Counted from the stretch's first letter, positions 46,980 through 58,497 are shown. The stretch is 64,000 nucleotides of DNA from Maritimibacter sp. (GCA_002695005.1 NZNT01000029.1:186001-250000); one strand, 5' to 3'. The notes: generated by a model from the sequence alone, not told the origin. Numbers and translations are program-made.

Positions 46980-47022
46980 TCTGGCACGCTAGCCTTCCCC
47001 GTGGTCGGGTCAAGCCGGGTGG

Positions 47023-47051
47023 TTGTCGCGGGCAAACCGGGGGTCCATATA
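47023..47051 (+). promoter_or_regulatory. Possible promoter for hslVU
   Basis: TTGTCG and CATATA are separated by 17 bases, with the -10 about 27 bases ahead of the hslV start. hslVU is RpoH-dependent in many proteobacteria, but these boxes do not clearly match a heat-shock consensus, so the sigma factor is open. Confidence 0.35.
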
Positions 47052-47077
47052 GCTCTGGACATGAACGGAGGCGAGAT

Positions 47078-47629
47078 ATGAGCGAGTTCCCCGGTTGGCA
47101 TGGCACGACGATTTGCGCGGTGCGAAAAGGCGGCAACGTGGTGATTGCGGGCGATGGGCAAGTGAGCCTTGGCGATACGGTCATCAAGGGCACGGCGCGC
47201 AAGGTGCGGCGGCTTTCACCGGGCGGCTACGACATCATCGCGGGATTCGCGGGTTCCACGGCCGATGCTTTCACCCTGCTGGAACGCCTCGAAACCAAGC
47301 TCGAGGCCACGCCCGGTCAACTCGCGCGCGGCTGTGTCGAGTTGGCAAAGGACTGGCGCACGGACAAGTATCTTCAGAAGCTTGAGGCGATGCTGATCGT
47401 GTCAGACGGCAAGGACCTGTTTGTCATTACCGGTGCAGGCGATGTCCTGGAGCCGGAGCATGACGTGACCGCCATCGGATCCGGCGGGAACTATGCGCTC
47501 GCTGCGGCCCGCGCCATGATGGACACCGACAAGTCTGCCGAGGAAGTCGCGCGGACCGCCATGGCGATCGCTTCTGACATCTGTGTCTACACCAACGGCA
47601 ATCTGACCGTTGAAACCCTGTCCAAGTAA
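47078..47629 (+). CDS. hslV: HslV, ATP-dependent protease subunit
   Basis: A 183-residue proteasome-like peptidase. The N-terminal nucleophile segment [20 protein letters not shown] has Thr10/Thr11; a short propeptide must be removed to expose it. Other blocks are [30 protein letters not shown] and [13 protein letters not shown]. It forms the peptidase rings of HslUV. GGAGGCGA precedes the ATG, and hslU follows 9 bases after the stop. Confidence 0.96.
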   Translation: MSEFPGWHGTTICAVRKGGNVVIAGDGQVSLGDTVIKGTARKVRRLSPGGYDIIAGFAGSTADAFTLLERLETKLEATPGQLARGCVELAKDWRTDKYLQKLEAMLIVSDGKDLFVITGAGDVLEPEHDVTAIGSGGNYALAAARAMMDTDKSAEEVARTAMAIASDICVYTNGNLTVETLSK

Positions 47630-47638
47630 GAGACCTTT

Positions 47639-48952
47639 ATGACCGATCTGACCCCCCGCGAAATTGTTTCGGAACTCGACCGGTTCATCATCGGCCAGAA
47701 GGACGCCAAGCGCGCTGTCTCCGTCGCATTGCGCAACCGGTGGCGCCGCAAGCAGTTGTCCGACGATCTGCGCGATGAAGTGTATCCGAAGAATATCCTG
47801 ATGATCGGGCCCACCGGCGTCGGCAAGACGGAAATCTCGCGCCGCCTTGCCAAGCTCGCTCGTGCGCCGTTCATCAAGGTTGAGGCCACGAAATTCACCG
47901 AAGTCGGCTATGTCGGTCGGGATGTCGAGCAGATCGTGCGGGATCTTGTCGATTCGGCGATTATCCAGACCCGTGAATATATGCGCGAGGACGTCAAGAC
48001 GGCGGCCGAGCACAAGGCGGAGGAACGGGTGATCGAAGCGCTCGCCGGTGAGGGCGCGCGGGAGCAGACCCGCGAAATGTTTCGCAAGAAGCTTCGCTCC
48101 GGTGAGCTGGACGACACGGTGATCGAACTTGACGTGCAGGATACCGGCGGCGGAATGCCGATGTTCGACATGCCCGGCCAGCCCGGCGGTGGCGGCGGCA
48201 CGGGCATGATCAACCTTGGCGACATGTTCGGCAAAGCATTCGGCGGACGCACGGTACGCAAGAAGATGACCGTCGCGGACAGCCATAACGTGCTGGTGGG
48301 AGAAGAGGCCGACAAACTGCTCGACGACGAAACGGTCAACAAGCAGGCGCTTGAAACGGTCGAGCAGAACGGGATCGTCTTTATCGACGAAATCGACAAG
48401 GTGTGCGCCCGCGCCGATGTGCGCGGCGGGGACGTGAGCCGTGAGGGCGTGCAGCGCGACCTGCTTCCGCTGATCGAAGGCACGACGGTGTCGACGAAGT
48501 ATGGGCCCGTGAAGACCGACCACATCCTGTTTATCGCCTCGGGCGCCTTCCACATCGCCAAGCCATCGGACCTTCTGCCAGAGCTTCAGGGGCGCCTGCC
48601 GATTCGGGTCGAACTGCGCGCGCTGACTGAAGAGGACTTCGTTCGCATTCTGACCGAGACCGACAACGCGCTCACCCGGCAGTATACCGCGCTCATGGGG
48701 ACCGAAGACGTGACCGTCACGTTTACGGAAGACGGCATTGCCGCGCTGGCCCGGATTGCGGCCGAGGTTAACACCACGGTCGAGAACATCGGAGCGCGGC
48801 GCCTCTATACGGTCATGGAACGGGTCTTTGAGGAGCTTAGTTACACGGCACCAGACCGGACGGGCGAGGAAATCACCGTCGATGCAGCGTTCGTGGAGGC
48901 CAATCTCGGCGAATTGATGCAGAGTGCGGACATGGGCCGCTATATGCTCTAG
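47639..48952 (+). CDS. hslU: HslU, ATPase subunit of HslUV
   Basis: A 437-residue AAA+ unfoldase: Walker [11 protein letters not shown] near residues 57-66, the pore loop GYVGRDVE, Walker [10 protein letters not shown], sensor region [13 protein letters not shown], and the C-terminal GRYML that docks into HslV. It unfolds substrates and feeds HslV. A glycine-rich loop ([11 protein letters not shown]) sits in the I domain. Confidence 0.97.
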   Translation: MTDLTPREIVSELDRFIIGQKDAKRAVSVALRNRWRRKQLSDDLRDEVYPKNILMIGPTGVGKTEISRRLAKLARAPFIKVEATKFTEVGYVGRDVEQIVRDLVDSAIIQTREYMREDVKTAAEHKAEERVIEALAGEGAREQTREMFRKKLRSGELDDTVIELDVQDTGGGMPMFDMPGQPGGGGGTGMINLGDMFGKAFGGRTVRKKMTVADSHNVLVGEEADKLLDDETVNKQALETVEQNGIVFIDEIDKVCARADVRGGDVSREGVQRDLLPLIEGTTVSTKYGPVKTDHILFIASGAFHIAKPSDLLPELQGRLPIRVELRALTEEDFVRILTETDNALTRQYTALMGTEDVTVTFTEDGIAALARIAAEVNTTVENIGARRLYTVMERVFEELSYTAPDRTGEEITVDAAFVEANLGELMQSADMGRYML

Positions 48953-49000
48953 GCGTAGGGTCGGGCGAGGTCTACGGTCGACCCAATTTCAGGGGACACC

Positions 49001-50068
49001 GTGAACTTCAGCCTACGCCATTTCCTACCCGTGCTCATGCTGACGCTTGCCGCCTGCACGGTGCCCACCCTGACGCCGCAAACGATTGGCCCTGCGATCG
49101 GGCCTGAAGAGGAAGTGTTCGTCGCGACGACCCGGGCGCGCAACGACGTTGGCGATTTCTCGTCGATGCGTGGTGACCAAACGAGCTACCTCACCGTGCC
49201 CGTGCGCTTCCCGACGAACTACAGCCCTGGCGACCGCGCGAAGATCGAGAAAGCGCCGGACCCGGCCGAAGATTTCTCGGTCGGCGCACCTGTAACGATG
49301 GATCGAAGCGGATTTCGACAATCGCTCACCTCGGCAGTCGCGGCAGAACCGCGCGGGTCTCGCGACGTGACGATCTATGTCCACGGGTATTACAATGTCT
49401 TCTACAGCGGTGTTTTTCGCTCGGCCCAGCTGAAGCGCGACTTCGACTTGCCCGGTGAGGTGGTACACTTCGCGTGGCCGAGCCGAGGCTCCAATACCGC
49501 CTATGCGTATGATCGCGAAAGCGTCCTCTATTCCCGCGATTCTCTGGAGGCCCTGATCCGCGACTCGGTGCGTGTAGGGGCTGACCGCGTCACCATCGTT
49601 GCGCATTCGCTCGGTGCCATGCTCGTGATGGAAACACTGCGGCAAATCGAGATTTCGCAGCCGGGCTGGGTCCATGACAATATCGACGGACTCGCCTTTG
49701 TCGCGCCGGACATTGATGTCGAGGTATTCAAGTCGCAGGCTGCGCGTTTCGAAAGACTCCCCGAGGACTTCGTGATTTTTGTTTCGAACCAGGATCGTGT
49801 CTTGATGCTGGCGTCGCGGCTGCAAGGCGTGAAGCGCCGGCTCGGCAATACCAGCGACGTGGAGGTGACGACCGAAGGGAACCTGACCATCGTGGACGTG
49901 ACCTCGATGACGCAGGACGCGCGGTCGGGGCATTTCGTTCCCGCCACCTCGCCCGCGGCGATCCAGATCCTGCGCAACAGTTCGGCGTTCCGCGCGCTCT
50001 TCCCACGCGAAGGCCTGGGTCAACCCATTGGCGGAAACGTCCGGCTGTTCCAGCTTTCGGGAAACTAG
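49001..50068 (+). CDS. Alpha/beta hydrolase lipoprotein (DUF900 type)
   Basis: A 355-residue exported hydrolase. The signal ends with lipobox LTLAAC (Cys near residue 19). The alpha/beta hydrolase core is typical of DUF900: [40 protein letters not shown] and the nucleophile elbow [16 protein letters not shown], followed by a late His in the SGHFV region. The substrate is unknown. The start is GTG at 49001 with AGGGG about 5 bases upstream. It lies 48 bases after hslU and ends 4 bases into the convergent ubiG. Confidence 0.85.
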   Translation: MNFSLRHFLPVLMLTLAACTVPTLTPQTIGPAIGPEEEVFVATTRARNDVGDFSSMRGDQTSYLTVPVRFPTNYSPGDRAKIEKAPDPAEDFSVGAPVTMDRSGFRQSLTSAVAAEPRGSRDVTIYVHGYYNVFYSGVFRSAQLKRDFDLPGEVVHFAWPSRGSNTAYAYDRESVLYSRDSLEALIRDSVRVGADRVTIVAHSLGAMLVMETLRQIEISQPGWVHDNIDGLAFVAPDIDVEVFKSQAARFERLPEDFVIFVSNQDRVLMLASRLQGVKRRLGNTSDVEVTTEGNLTIVDVTSMTQDARSGHFVPATSPAAIQILRNSSAFRALFPREGLGQPIGGNVRLFQLSGN

Positions 50069-50811
50069 GCGGGCTTCACGCTCGCCGTGACGTAGTTCAC
50101 CGACAGGTCGCGTGACGAGATCGACCAGCTCCAAAGCACCGGGTTGAAGACGAACCCCTGTTTGTCGACCATCCGGAACCCTGCATCGGTCGCCAGCTTT
50201 TCCAGCTCATCCGGCGTGATGAATTTTGACCATTCATGCGTGCCTTTCGGCAGCCAGCGCATCACATGTTCCGCGCCGACGATGGCGACCATGAAGCTCT
50301 TGGGATTGCGGTTGATCGTCGAGGCAACCATCAGTCCACCAGGCTTGAGGAGTTGCTGACAGGCGGTGAGGTAGGACAGTGGATCAGCGACGTGTTCGAC
50401 CACTTCCATGTTAAGCACCGCATCGAACTGTTCACCCGCCTCGGCCAATGCTTCGGCGGTCGTGAAACGATAGTCGATGTCGAGTCCGGATTGCTCCGCA
50501 TGGACCTGCGCCACCGGGATGTTGCGTTCGGCGGCGTCCGCTCCAACCACGCCTGCCCCCAACCGCGCCATCGGCTCGGACAAGAGCCCGCCACCGCAGC
50601 CGATGTCGAGGATGCGCAAACCCTTGAACGGTTCAGGCTCTGATAAGTCCCGGCCGAACTCAGCAGCGATTTGTGACGTGATGTAATCGAGGCGAACCGG
50701 ATTCATCATGTGAAGCGGCTTGAATTTTCCCGTCGGGTCCCACCATTCTGCGGCCATCGCCTCGAATTTGGCGACTTCGCCGGGGTCGACTGTCGTTTGT
50801 GCGATTGTCAT
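50065..50811 (-). CDS. ubiG: UbiG, ubiquinone biosynthesis O-methyltransferase
   Basis: A 248-residue class I methyltransferase that performs the two O-methylations in ubiquinone synthesis. The family signature [21 protein letters not shown] is followed by motif [20 protein letters not shown], then VEHVADP and [11 protein letters not shown]. The ATG at 50811 has GAGG 5 bases upstream; an ATG 18 bases earlier has none. It is divergent from the aminopeptidase gene with a 52-base gap. Confidence 0.94.
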   Translation of the reverse strand: MTIAQTTVDPGEVAKFEAMAAEWWDPTGKFKPLHMMNPVRLDYITSQIAAEFGRDLSEPEPFKGLRILDIGCGGGLLSEPMARLGAGVVGADAAERNIPVAQVHAEQSGLDIDYRFTTAEALAEAGEQFDAVLNMEVVEHVADPLSYLTACQQLLKPGGLMVASTINRNPKSFMVAIVGAEHVMRWLPKGTHEWSKFITPDELEKLATDAGFRMVDKQGFVFNPVLWSWSISSRDLSVNYVTASVKPA

Positions 50812-50863
50812 GCTAGCCTCGTCTGTCATGGCGTCTCGGTCGCCGTTTCTATATAGGTTCCAC

Positions 50864-51853
50864 ATGGAGCAGGCCGCAGGAAAAAACACCGCAGGGGGAA
50901 AATTGTACCCCCCGATCGAGCCATTCGACCGCCGAATGCTCGATGTTGGTGACGGCCATACGATCTATGTCGAACAATGCGGTGCGCGGGACGGGATTCC
51001 CATCGTGGTGTTCCACGGCGGACCGGGAGGCGGCTGTTCGCCGGCGATGCGTCGGTTCTTCGATCCCAAGAAATACCGCATTCTCCTGTTCGATCAGCGC
51101 GGCTGCGGGCGCTCCCGCCCTCATGCGAGTGTCGCGGAAAACACGACATGGCATCTGATCCGCGACATTGAACTCATCCGGGATACGTTCGGCATCGACC
51201 GCTGGATCGTCTTCGGCGGAAGCTGGGGGGCGACGCTGGCGCTGGTTTATGCACAGACCCACCCGGATCGGGTGGCATGGCTTGCTCTGCGTGGCGTTTT
51301 TCTTGCCACCCAACGGGAGTTCGACTGGTTCTATGGCGGCGGCGCAGGTCAATTCTGGCCCGACTTGTGGAGCCGCTTCACCGATCCTATCCCGGAGGAC
51401 GAGCACGGTGACCTGATCGCTGCCTATCATGCCAGGCTGTTCTCAGGCGACCGGGGCGAAGAGTTGCGCTATGCCCGCGTCTGGGCATCGTGGGAGAATG
51501 CGCTTGCGAGCATTGAGAACGACGGGGCCATGATCGACAGCCCCGCGGACTACGCGCTCGCCTTCGCGCGCCTCGAGAACCACTATTTCCAGAACCGTGC
51601 GTTCCTGTCCGAAGATCAGCAGATCCTGAAGAACATGACCCGGATCGCCCACATTCCGGGAACAATCGTGCAGGGTCGTCATGACATGATCTGCCCGCCA
51701 CAGGCCGCCTGGTCGTTGCACAAGGCCTGGCCGACGAGCGAGTTCCGTATGATACCGCGCGCGGGCCACGCGGTGAGCGAACCGGGCATTGCGGCAGAGC
51801 TGGTGCGAACCACGGACAAGCTTGCGCGCCAGAGGGATACGTTGGGACTATGA
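50864..51853 (+). CDS. pip: Proline iminopeptidase
   Basis: A 329-residue alpha/beta hydrolase of the prolyl aminopeptidase (S33) family: [10 protein letters not shown] (oxyanion region), [13 protein letters not shown], nucleophile [13 protein letters not shown], Asp in GRHDMICPP and His in [11 protein letters not shown]. It removes N-terminal proline from peptides in the cytoplasm. The ATG at 50864 gives the usual start [13 protein letters not shown]; its ribosome site is weak. Its stop overlaps the next methyltransferase start by ATGA. Confidence 0.92.
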   Translation: MEQAAGKNTAGGKLYPPIEPFDRRMLDVGDGHTIYVEQCGARDGIPIVVFHGGPGGGCSPAMRRFFDPKKYRILLFDQRGCGRSRPHASVAENTTWHLIRDIELIRDTFGIDRWIVFGGSWGATLALVYAQTHPDRVAWLALRGVFLATQREFDWFYGGGAGQFWPDLWSRFTDPIPEDEHGDLIAAYHARLFSGDRGEELRYARVWASWENALASIENDGAMIDSPADYALAFARLENHYFQNRAFLSEDQQILKNMTRIAHIPGTIVQGRHDMICPPQAAWSLHKAWPTSEFRMIPRAGHAVSEPGIAAELVRTTDKLARQRDTLGL

Positions 51854-52464
51854 CAAATCAGGCGCGTGTTTGGGATCGTTTCGCTAAGAAATACGTCGCC
51901 TCGCCCATCGATGATGTCGCTGCCTACGAACACAAGCTTGAGCTGACGCGCAAGTATCTCCGCCCGGATATGAAGGTGCTGGAGTTTGGTTGTGGTTCCG
52001 GCAACACCGCCCGCCTCCACGCCCCTCATGTCGCCAGCTACACTGCGATGGACATCTCCGCCAAGATGATTGCGCACGGACGCGCGGTAGGGCCGGTTCC
52101 GGAAAACATGAGCTTCAAGGTGGCCGATTTCGCCACCGCCAAGGTTACGCCCGAGGCATATGACATGATCCTCGCTCTGTCTGTGCTTCACGTCCTGCCT
52201 GATCCTGGCGCGGTCGTGCGCAAGGTCGCGGGTGCGCTAAAGCCTGGCGGGTTCTTCGTCAGTTCAACGGTGCCCGTCGGTGAATTCGGCCTTCTGAGCC
52301 TCATCGCTCCGGTCGGCGGTGCGCTGGGCGTCATTCCCAAGGTGTCACGGATCACGACGGACGATATCCGCACGATGATGACCGATGCGGGCCTAACCAT
52401 CGTCGAAGACTGGCGAGCGAAACCCAAGTCCGCGCTGTTCCTGATCGCGCAGAAATCGGTCTGA
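51850..52464 (+). CDS. SAM-dependent methyltransferase, class I
   Basis: A 204-residue methyltransferase: motif [18 protein letters not shown], acidic motif [11 protein letters not shown] and post-motif [13 protein letters not shown]. The substrate is not evident; similar proteins act on small molecules. It is coupled to pip by ATGA. The gene ends about 11 bases before a good sigma-70-like promoter for the rimP operon. Confidence 0.85.
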   Translation: MTNQARVWDRFAKKYVASPIDDVAAYEHKLELTRKYLRPDMKVLEFGCGSGNTARLHAPHVASYTAMDISAKMIAHGRAVGPVPENMSFKVADFATAKVTPEAYDMILALSVLHVLPDPGAVVRKVAGALKPGGFFVSSTVPVGEFGLLSLIAPVGGALGVIPKVSRITTDDIRTMMTDAGLTIVEDWRAKPKSALFLIAQKSV

Positions 52465-52474
52465 CGCATTTTCC

Positions 52475-52503
52475 TTGCAGACTCGGCGCCACTTCCCTAT
52501 ATC
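52475..52503 (+). promoter_or_regulatory. Promoter of the rimP-nusA-infB leader
   Basis: TTGCAG at 52475-52480 and TATATC at 52498-52503 are separated by exactly 17 bases, close to the housekeeping consensus. It would start transcription near 52510, ahead of the leader hairpins. Confidence 0.6.
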
Positions 52504-52509
52504 CCCGTC

Positions 52510-52580
52510 AACAGCGGTGTGCTGGGGTCCAAACCCGGCGCTCCACCGGATCACGCAACGGGCCGCTGGCCCGTTTTTTT
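52510..52580 (+). ncRNA. Candidate leader RNA / small RNA upstream of rimP
   Basis: From the predicted start near 52510 the RNA can form a first hairpin at 52516-52547: GGTG/CACC outer pairs and GCTGGG/CCCGGC inner pairs with a 7-base loop. A second hairpin is the strong terminator at 52558-52580. That gives a roughly 70-base two-hairpin RNA, either a small RNA or an attenuated leader. It matches no family I can name. Confidence 0.4.
52558..52580 (+). terminator. Strong intrinsic terminator in the rimP leader
   Basis: ACGGGCC pairs with GGCCCGT over 7 bp with a GCT loop and is followed by seven T residues. It lies after the promoter at 52475-52503 and 30 bases before rimP, so it must be read through for rimP-nusA-infB expression from that promoter. 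It also ends the upstream methyltransferase transcript. Confidence 0.85.
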
Positions 52581-52609
52581 GTGTCCGCAAGACCGCCCGA
52601 AAGGATTCC

Positions 52610-53194
52610 ATGACTGACCTCGTTGTCAAGACAGCCATCGACCGTCGGCTCGCAGAAATCGTGCGCCCGGTGATCGAGGATCTGGGGTTTGAGCTTGTGC
52701 GCCTGCGTCTCATGGGCGGCAACACCAACACGCTCCAGATTATGTCGGACAAGCCCGAGGGTGGCATCGAAGTCGATGACCTCGCCGAGATCACGACGGC
52801 GGTCAGCGCGACGCTTGATGTCGAGGATCCGATCGACGGAGAATACACGCTCGAGGTTTCCTCGCCCGGCATCGACCGGCCGCTTACGCGGTTCAAGGAT
52901 TTCGACGCCTGGGACGGTTACCTCGCCAAGATAGAGACGAGCGAACTTATCGACGGGCGCAAGCGGTTCAAGGGAACGCTTCAAGGCACCGAGAACGGTG
53001 AGGTCCTGATCGAGATCGAGGAGAATGGCGAGCCGGTGATGATCGGCCTGACCTTCGATCTGCTCGCCGAAGCCAAGCTCGTCCTCACGGACGAATTGAT
53101 TGCCGAGATGCTCAAAGCGCGCAAGGACGCGGGGCTGATCGACGAAACCCAGTACGATGAAGTCATCACGGACGAAGGGTCCGAGGAGGAATAA
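52610..53194 (+). CDS. rimP: RimP, ribosome maturation factor
   Basis: A 194-residue RimP, needed for 30S assembly. The core blocks are [56 protein letters not shown] and KAIETSEL-like beta strands. The acidic tail (ITDEGSEEE) is usual. The ATG has GAAAGGA upstream; the frame upstream runs through the terminator and is not protein. It starts the operon rimP-nusA-ylxR-infB. Confidence 0.95.
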   Translation: MTDLVVKTAIDRRLAEIVRPVIEDLGFELVRLRLMGGNTNTLQIMSDKPEGGIEVDDLAEITTAVSATLDVEDPIDGEYTLEVSSPGIDRPLTRFKDFDAWDGYLAKIETSELIDGRKRFKGTLQGTENGEVLIEIEENGEPVMIGLTFDLLAEAKLVLTDELIAEMLKARKDAGLIDETQYDEVITDEGSEEE

Positions 53195-53197
53195 GAC

Positions 53198-54889
53198 ATG
53201 GCGATTACCTCTGCCAACCAGCTCGAACTGCTCCAGACTGCCGAGGCGGTCGCGCGCGAGAAGATGATCGACCCGGGCCTCGTGATCGAGGCGATGGAAG
53301 AAAGCCTCGCTCGTGCGGCGAAGTCCCGTTATGGCGCCGAAATGGACATTCGCGTGTCCATCGACCGCAAGACCGGCCGCGCCACCTTCACCCGTGTCCG
53401 CACCGTGGTCCCGGAAGAGGAGCTTGAGAACTACCAGGCCGAGCTTACTGTGGATCAGGCCAAGCCCTATTTCGAACCGGCCAAGTCGGGCCGGGAGGAA
53501 TTCTGGTACCGCGACGGCCAGCTCGTCGATCTGACCGAGGTCAAGACGCCGGAAGTCGGTGACGAATTCCGCGAAACCGTGCCGCCCGTGGACATGGGCC
53601 GGATCGCCGCCCAGAGCGCCAAGCAGGTGATCCTGCAAAAGGTGCGCGAGGCCGAACGGGATCGCCAATACGAAGAATTCAAGGATCGCGCGGGCACCAT
53701 CATCAACGGCGTCGTCAAGCGCGAGGAATACGGCAACGTCATCGTCGATGTCGGCGCTGGCGAAGCGATCCTGCGCCGCAACGAAAAGATCGGCCGCGAA
53801 AGCTATCGCCCGAACGACCGTATCCGCTGCTTCGTGAAAGATGTGCGCCGCGAGACGCGTGGGCCGCAGATCTTCCTCAGCCGTACCGCGCCGGAATTCA
53901 TGGCCGAACTGTTCAAGATGGAAGTGCCGGAAATCTACGACGGTATCATCGAGATCAAGGCCGTCGCCCGTGATCCCGGTTCGCGCGCAAAGATCGGCGT
54001 CGTGTCCTATGACAACTCCATCGATCCTGTCGGTGCCTGTGTCGGTATGCGCGGTTCGCGTGTGCAGGCCGTCGTGAATGAGCTTCAGGGCGAAAAGATC
54101 GACATCATTCCGTGGAACGAGGATATGCCGACGTTCCTCGTGAACGCGCTCCAGCCTGCCGAAGTCTCCAAGGTCGTGCTCGACGAGGATGCCGAACGCA
54201 TCGAGGTCGTCGTGCCTGACGATCAGCTTTCGCTTGCCATCGGGCGTCGCGGTCAGAACGTGCGGCTTGCAAGCCAGCTCACGGGTCTGGACATCGACAT
54301 CCTGACTGAAGAAGAGGAAAGCCAGCGTCGGCAGGCCGAATTCGCCGAGCGTACCAAGCTGTTTATGGACACGCTCGATCTGGACGAATTCTTCGCCCAG
54401 CTTCTCGTTTCGGAAGGGTTCACCAACCTCGAAGAAGTGGCTTATGTCGAGCTTGACGAACTTCTCGTCATCGACGGCGTGGATGAAGCGACGGCGCAGG
54501 AGCTTCAGGCGCGCGCCCGTGATTACCTCGACGCCCTGAACCGCAAAGCGCTCGAAAACGCCAAGGAAATGGGTGTGCAGGAGAGCCTAACCTCGTTCGA
54601 GGGTCTGACGCCCCAGATGATCGAGGCGCTGGCTAAAGACGGTGTCCTGACGCTCGAAGATTTCGCGACTTGCGCGGACTGGGAACTGGCCGGTGGCTGG
54701 ACCACTGTCGACGGCGAGCGCTCCAAGGACGACGGCGTTCTCGAGCCCTTCGACGTGGGCCTCGAGGAAGCGCAGAACATGGTGATGACCGCCCGTATCC
54801 AGCTTGGCTGGGTCGATCCTGCCGATCTCGTCTCCGATGAGGACGAAGACGAGACCGGCGAAGAAGCCACCGAGGAGGCCGGAGCCTGA
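53198..54889 (+). CDS. nusA: NusA, transcription elongation/termination factor
   Basis: A 563-residue NusA with N-terminal RNA polymerase-binding domain, S1 domain ([37 protein letters not shown]), two KH domains ([15 protein letters not shown] and [18 protein letters not shown]) and two C-terminal acidic helix-hairpin-helix repeats. It modulates pausing and antitermination. GAGGAGGAA lies about 8 bases before the ATG. The strong terminator hairpin before rimP is an obvious possible site for NusA feedback. Confidence 0.97.
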   Translation: MAITSANQLELLQTAEAVAREKMIDPGLVIEAMEESLARAAKSRYGAEMDIRVSIDRKTGRATFTRVRTVVPEEELENYQAELTVDQAKPYFEPAKSGREEFWYRDGQLVDLTEVKTPEVGDEFRETVPPVDMGRIAAQSAKQVILQKVREAERDRQYEEFKDRAGTIINGVVKREEYGNVIVDVGAGEAILRRNEKIGRESYRPNDRIRCFVKDVRRETRGPQIFLSRTAPEFMAELFKMEVPEIYDGIIEIKAVARDPGSRAKIGVVSYDNSIDPVGACVGMRGSRVQAVVNELQGEKIDIIPWNEDMPTFLVNALQPAEVSKVVLDEDAERIEVVVPDDQLSLAIGRRGQNVRLASQLTGLDIDILTEEEESQRRQAEFAERTKLFMDTLDLDEFFAQLLVSEGFTNLEEVAYVELDELLVIDGVDEATAQELQARARDYLDALNRKALENAKEMGVQESLTSFEGLTPQMIEALAKDGVLTLEDFATCADWELAGGWTTVDGERSKDDGVLEPFDVGLEEAQNMVMTARIQLGWVDPADLVSDEDEDETGEEATEEAGA

Positions 54890-54912
54890 TCGCAGGCTCC
54901 GGGGAGCGGCGC

Positions 54913-55551
54913 GTGACGCGCGGAGGCCGGGACAAGGATCGGACGGGCGAGCCCGAGCGGCGATGCATCGCCACGCGTGAGGTCAAGCCAACCTCGACGA
55001 TGGTGCGCTTCGTCGTCAGCCCGGAGGGCGAGATTGTGCCCGATCTGCTGGGTAAATTGCCCGGCCGTGGCCTCTGGTTGACGCCCAGTCCCAAAGGGTT
55101 CGGCCTCGCCGCGAAGAAAGGCGCCTTCGCCCGGGCTGCCAAGGCACAGGTCACTGTGCCGGAGGACCTTGCGAAGCGGGTTGAGGCGGGTCTTGCAGAT
55201 CGCGTGATCCATCTTATCTCATTAGCGCGCAAGGCAGGCGCGTCCGTTGCCGGGTTCGAAAAGGTAAAGGACTGGCTCGCCAAGGATCAGGCAGAGGTTC
55301 TTTTGCAGGCCTCGGATGGGTCCGAACGCGGGAAAACAAAACTGCGCGCACCCCGCGGTAAAGGCAGCCTGATAACGTGTTTGACAGCCGATGAATTGGG
55401 TTTGGCTTTCGGACGTGAACATGTGATACATGCCGCACTCGCGGGTGGCGGACTCACGAAACGTGTAGTAGACGAAGCCGCGAAGCTATCTAGCATGCGC
55501 GATGATAACGACGGTGGGACCGCCCGCCGGAAAGGTACGAAGACCAGATGA
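54913..55551 (+). CDS. YlxR (DUF448)-L7Ae-like RNA-binding fusion protein
   Basis: A 212-residue protein joining two domains that are separate in Bacillus: the YlxR domain ([29 protein letters not shown]) in the first 90 residues and an L7Ae-like/YlxQ domain ([36 protein letters not shown]) in the rest. Both are RNA-binding folds in the nusA-infB operon. The start is GTG at 54913 with GGGGAG upstream. It overlaps infB by ATGA. The fusion is widespread in alphaproteobacteria. Confidence 0.9.
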   Translation: MTRGGRDKDRTGEPERRCIATREVKPTSTMVRFVVSPEGEIVPDLLGKLPGRGLWLTPSPKGFGLAAKKGAFARAAKAQVTVPEDLAKRVEAGLADRVIHLISLARKAGASVAGFEKVKDWLAKDQAEVLLQASDGSERGKTKLRAPRGKGSLITCLTADELGLAFGREHVIHAALAGGGLTKRVVDEAAKLSSMRDDNDGGTARRKGTKTR

Positions 55552-58043
55552 GCGATACGGACGGCAAAAAGCCCCTTGGCCTGCGAGGCGGACCCCGATC
55601 GGGTTCCGTGAAGCAGTCCTTCAGCCACGGACGCACGAAAAACGTGGTGGTGGAGACCAAGCGTAAGCGTGTCGTCGTTCCCAAGCCCGGATCGGGCGGC
55701 GGGAGCGGCGGTGGTGCCGGATCCCCGGCCACGGATCCGTCCAAGCGGCCCGCCGGCATTTCCGACGCCGAGCTGGAGCGCCGGATGAAAGCGCTTGCCG
55801 CGGCCAAGGCCAACGAGGCTGATGAGGCGCAGAAGCGCGAAGAAGAAGAGAAGGCCCGCGAAGCGGAGCGTGAGCGCCGTCGGCGCGAAGCGGAGGAAAA
55901 GGAGCGCGAAGAGAAAGAGCGCGCCGAAGCTGCCGCGAAGAAGGCCGAAGAGGACGAACGCCGTCGTCAGGAAAAGGAGGCCGCCAAGACCAAGCCGGCG
56001 GAAGCCGCACCTTCCGATCCCGCCGCTGCTCAGGCAGCCGAGGCGCGCGGCACCAAGACTGGTGCGCGCAAGACCGACCGTGACCGTCCCAGCGCGCCTG
56101 CCGAAGACCGCAACCGCGGCAAAGGCAAGGGCGGCGACGGTCGCCGTTCGGGCAAACTGACAGTGAATCAGGCGCTGACCGGTGGCGAAGGCGGGCGGCA
56201 ACGTTCGATGGCCGCCATGAAGCGCAAGCAGGAGCGCATGCGCCAAAAGGCGATGGGCAATGCCGAACCGCGCGAAAAGGTTGTGCGTGACGTGCGTGTA
56301 CCCGATGCCATCGTGGTGCAGGAACTGGCCAACCGGATGGCGGAACGTGCCGCTGATGTGGTCAAGAGCCTCATGCAAATGGGCATGATGGTTACGCAGA
56401 ACCAGTCGATCGATCAGGACACCGCGGAGCTCATCATCGAGGAATTCGGCCACCGCATTGTGCGCGTGTCGGATGCCGACGTGGAAGACGTGATCGCGAC
56501 GACTGACGACAAGCCGGAAGACCTCGTCTCCCGGCCGCCAGTCATCACGATCATGGGCCACGTCGATCACGGGAAGACCTCGCTGCTCGACGCGATCCGC
56601 AATGCCAAGGTGACTGCGGGCGAAGCCGGCGGGATCACGCAGCATATCGGCGCCTATCAGGTGACCACCGACAGCGGCGCGACACTGAGCTTCCTCGACA
56701 CGCCCGGCCACGCCGCGTTCACGTCGATGCGTGCCCGTGGTGCGCAGGTGACGGACATCGTCGTTCTGGTCGTGGCCGCAGATGACGCGGTCATGCCGCA
56801 GACGGTTGAAGCCATCAATCACGCCAAGGCCGCACAGGTTCCGATGATCATCGCGATCAACAAGTGCGACAAGCCGGACGCGAACCCCGACAAGGTGCGC
56901 ACCGACCTGCTTCAGCACGAGGTGATTGTCGAAGGCCTGTCGGGCGAAGTGCAGGACGTGGAAGTCTCGGCGCAAACCGGTCAGGGTCTGGACGAACTGC
57001 TGGAAGCCATCGCGCTCCAGTCGGAAATCCTCGAACTCAAAGCCAACCCGGAGCGAGCCGCCCAGGGCGCAGTGATCGAAGCACAACTCGATGTGGGCCG
57101 GGGCCCGGTTGCCACCGTGCTGATCCAGAACGGCACCCTGCGCCAAGGCGACATCTTCGTCGTCGGCGAACAGTGGGGCAAGGTCCGCGCGATGGAAAAC
57201 GACCGCGGCGAACGCGTCAAGGAAGCCGGTCCGTCGGTGCCCGTCGAGGTGCTCGGCCTGAACGGCACGCCGGAAGCGGGTGACGTCCTGAACGTGGTCG
57301 AGACAGAAGCGCAGGCGCGCGAAATTGCGGAATACCGCGAACAGGCCGCCAAGGACAAACGCGCCGCTGCCGGTGCCGCCACGACGCTCGAGCAGATGAT
57401 GCAGAAGGCGAAGGACGACAAGGACGTCGCCGAACTGCCCATTCTCGTGAAAGCAGACGTGCAGGGCTCGGCCGAGGCCATCGTTCAGGCGATGGAAAAG
57501 ATCGGCAACGACGAGGTCCGCGTGCGCGTTCTGCACTATGGAGTGGGCGCGATCACCGAGACGGATATCGGCCTCGCCGAAGCGTCCGGCGCACCGGTCA
57601 TCGGCTTCAACGTCCGTGCCAACGCGCCGGCCCGCAACAGCGCCAACCAGAAGGGCGTGGAAATCCGCTACTACAGCGTGATCTACGACCTTGTTGACGA
57701 CGTGAAGGCGGCCGCTTCCGGCCTGCTCTCCGCCGAGGTTCGCGAGAACTTCATCGGGTACGCCGAGATCAAGGAGGTCTTCAAGGTCTCCAACGTCGGT
57801 AAGGTCGCAGGTTGTCTCGTCACCGAGGGCGTTGCGCGCCGGTCCGCCGGTGTGCGCTTGCTGCGCGACAACGTGGTGATCCACGAAGGCACGCTCAAGA
57901 CGCTCAAGCGCTTCAAGGACGAGGTGGCCGAGGTCATTTCGGGTCAGGAATGCGGTATGGCCTTTGAGAACTACGAAGACATTCGCCCGCAGGACGTCAT
58001 CGAGATCTTCGAACGCGAAGAGGTTGAGCGGTCGCTCGAGTGA
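55548..58043 (+). CDS. infB: Translation initiation factor IF-2
   Basis: An 831-residue IF-2. The N-terminal 260 residues are low-complexity and charged (long Glu/Arg/Lys/Ala coiled coil), as in other proteobacteria. The G domain has G1 GHVDHGKT at residues 337-344, G3 DTPGHAAF and G4 NKCD, followed by domains II-IV ending [17 protein letters not shown]. It brings initiator tRNA to the ribosome. The ATG overlaps the ylxR fusion gene stop. Confidence 0.97.
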   Translation: MSDTDGKKPLGLRGGPRSGSVKQSFSHGRTKNVVVETKRKRVVVPKPGSGGGSGGGAGSPATDPSKRPAGISDAELERRMKALAAAKANEADEAQKREEEEKAREAERERRRREAEEKEREEKERAEAAAKKAEEDERRRQEKEAAKTKPAEAAPSDPAAAQAAEARGTKTGARKTDRDRPSAPAEDRNRGKGKGGDGRRSGKLTVNQALTGGEGGRQRSMAAMKRKQERMRQKAMGNAEPREKVVRDVRVPDAIVVQELANRMAERAADVVKSLMQMGMMVTQNQSIDQDTAELIIEEFGHRIVRVSDADVEDVIATTDDKPEDLVSRPPVITIMGHVDHGKTSLLDAIRNAKVTAGEAGGITQHIGAYQVTTDSGATLSFLDTPGHAAFTSMRARGAQVTDIVVLVVAADDAVMPQTVEAINHAKAAQVPMIIAINKCDKPDANPDKVRTDLLQHEVIVEGLSGEVQDVEVSAQTGQGLDELLEAIALQSEILELKANPERAAQGAVIEAQLDVGRGPVATVLIQNGTLRQGDIFVVGEQWGKVRAMENDRGERVKEAGPSVPVEVLGLNGTPEAGDVLNVVETEAQAREIAEYREQAAKDKRAAAGAATTLEQMMQKAKDDKDVAELPILVKADVQGSAEAIVQAMEKIGNDEVRVRVLHYGVGAITETDIGLAEASGAPVIGFNVRANAPARNSANQKGVEIRYYSVIYDLVDDVKAAASGLLSAEVRENFIGYAEIKEVFKVSNVGKVAGCLVTEGVARRSAGVRLLRDNVVIHEGTLKTLKRFKDEVAEVISGQECGMAFENYEDIRPQDVIEIFEREEVERSLE

Positions 58044-58063
58044 CACCGACAGAATATCGAACA

Positions 58064-58090
58064 AAGGGCGGCTCTTGGGCCGCCCTTATT
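58064..58090. terminator. Terminator between infB and mutT-like gene
   Basis: A perfect 9-bp stem AAGGGCGGC/GCCGCCCTT with a 6-base loop sits between the convergent infB and mutT-like genes. T-runs are short on both strands, so efficiency is uncertain. Confidence 0.6.
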
Positions 58091-58098
58091 CGTTAGAC

Positions 58099-58497
58099 TC
58101 AGAGCATATCCCGCATCATCGCGATCAGAGGAATGTCGGCTGGCGGCATCGGGTAGTCGCGCAACTCGTTCACTCGCACCCATTTGAGGGTCTGACCCTC
58201 TTTCGGTTGCGGCGTCCCCTCCCATTTCCGGCAGACGAACACCGGCATCAGAAGGTGAAAGTCGTCATAGCTGTGCGAGGCGAAGGTGAGCGGCGCGAGA
58301 CAGCTATCCCAGGTTTCGATTCCAAGTTCTTCAAATAGTTCGCGGATGAGCGCCGCTTCTGGCGTCTCACCCGCCTCCACCTTGCCTCCTGGAAACTCCC
58401 ACAGGCCTGCCATGGATTTCCCTTCGGGCCTCTGGGCCAGCAAAATACGCCCGTCTCGGTCGACGAGCGCCACAGCACTTACCAGCACAGTCTTCAC
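58099..58497 (-). CDS. mutT: MutT-type Nudix hydrolase (8-oxo-dGTP diphosphatase-like)
   Basis: A 132-residue MutT-like protein: LLAQRPEGKSMAGLWEFPGG followed by the Nudix box GGKVEAGETPEAALIRELFE and ELGIE. It probably removes 8-oxo-dGTP. The start is GTG at 58497, overlapping the argJ stop (GTGA), so it is probably coupled to argJ. Confidence 0.9.
   Translation of the reverse strand: MKTVLVSAVALVDRDGRILLAQRPEGKSMAGLWEFPGGKVEAGETPEAALIRELFEELGIETWDSCLAPLTFASHSYDDFHLLMPVFVCRKWEGTPQPKEGQTLKWVRVNELRDYPMPPADIPLIAMMRDML

Noticed and set aside
55287-58064. A 925-codon open frame on the minus strand across infB
   Set aside because: It is antisense to the certain infB gene and arises from the GC-rich codon bias of the coding strand; it has no recognisable domain and low-complexity composition.
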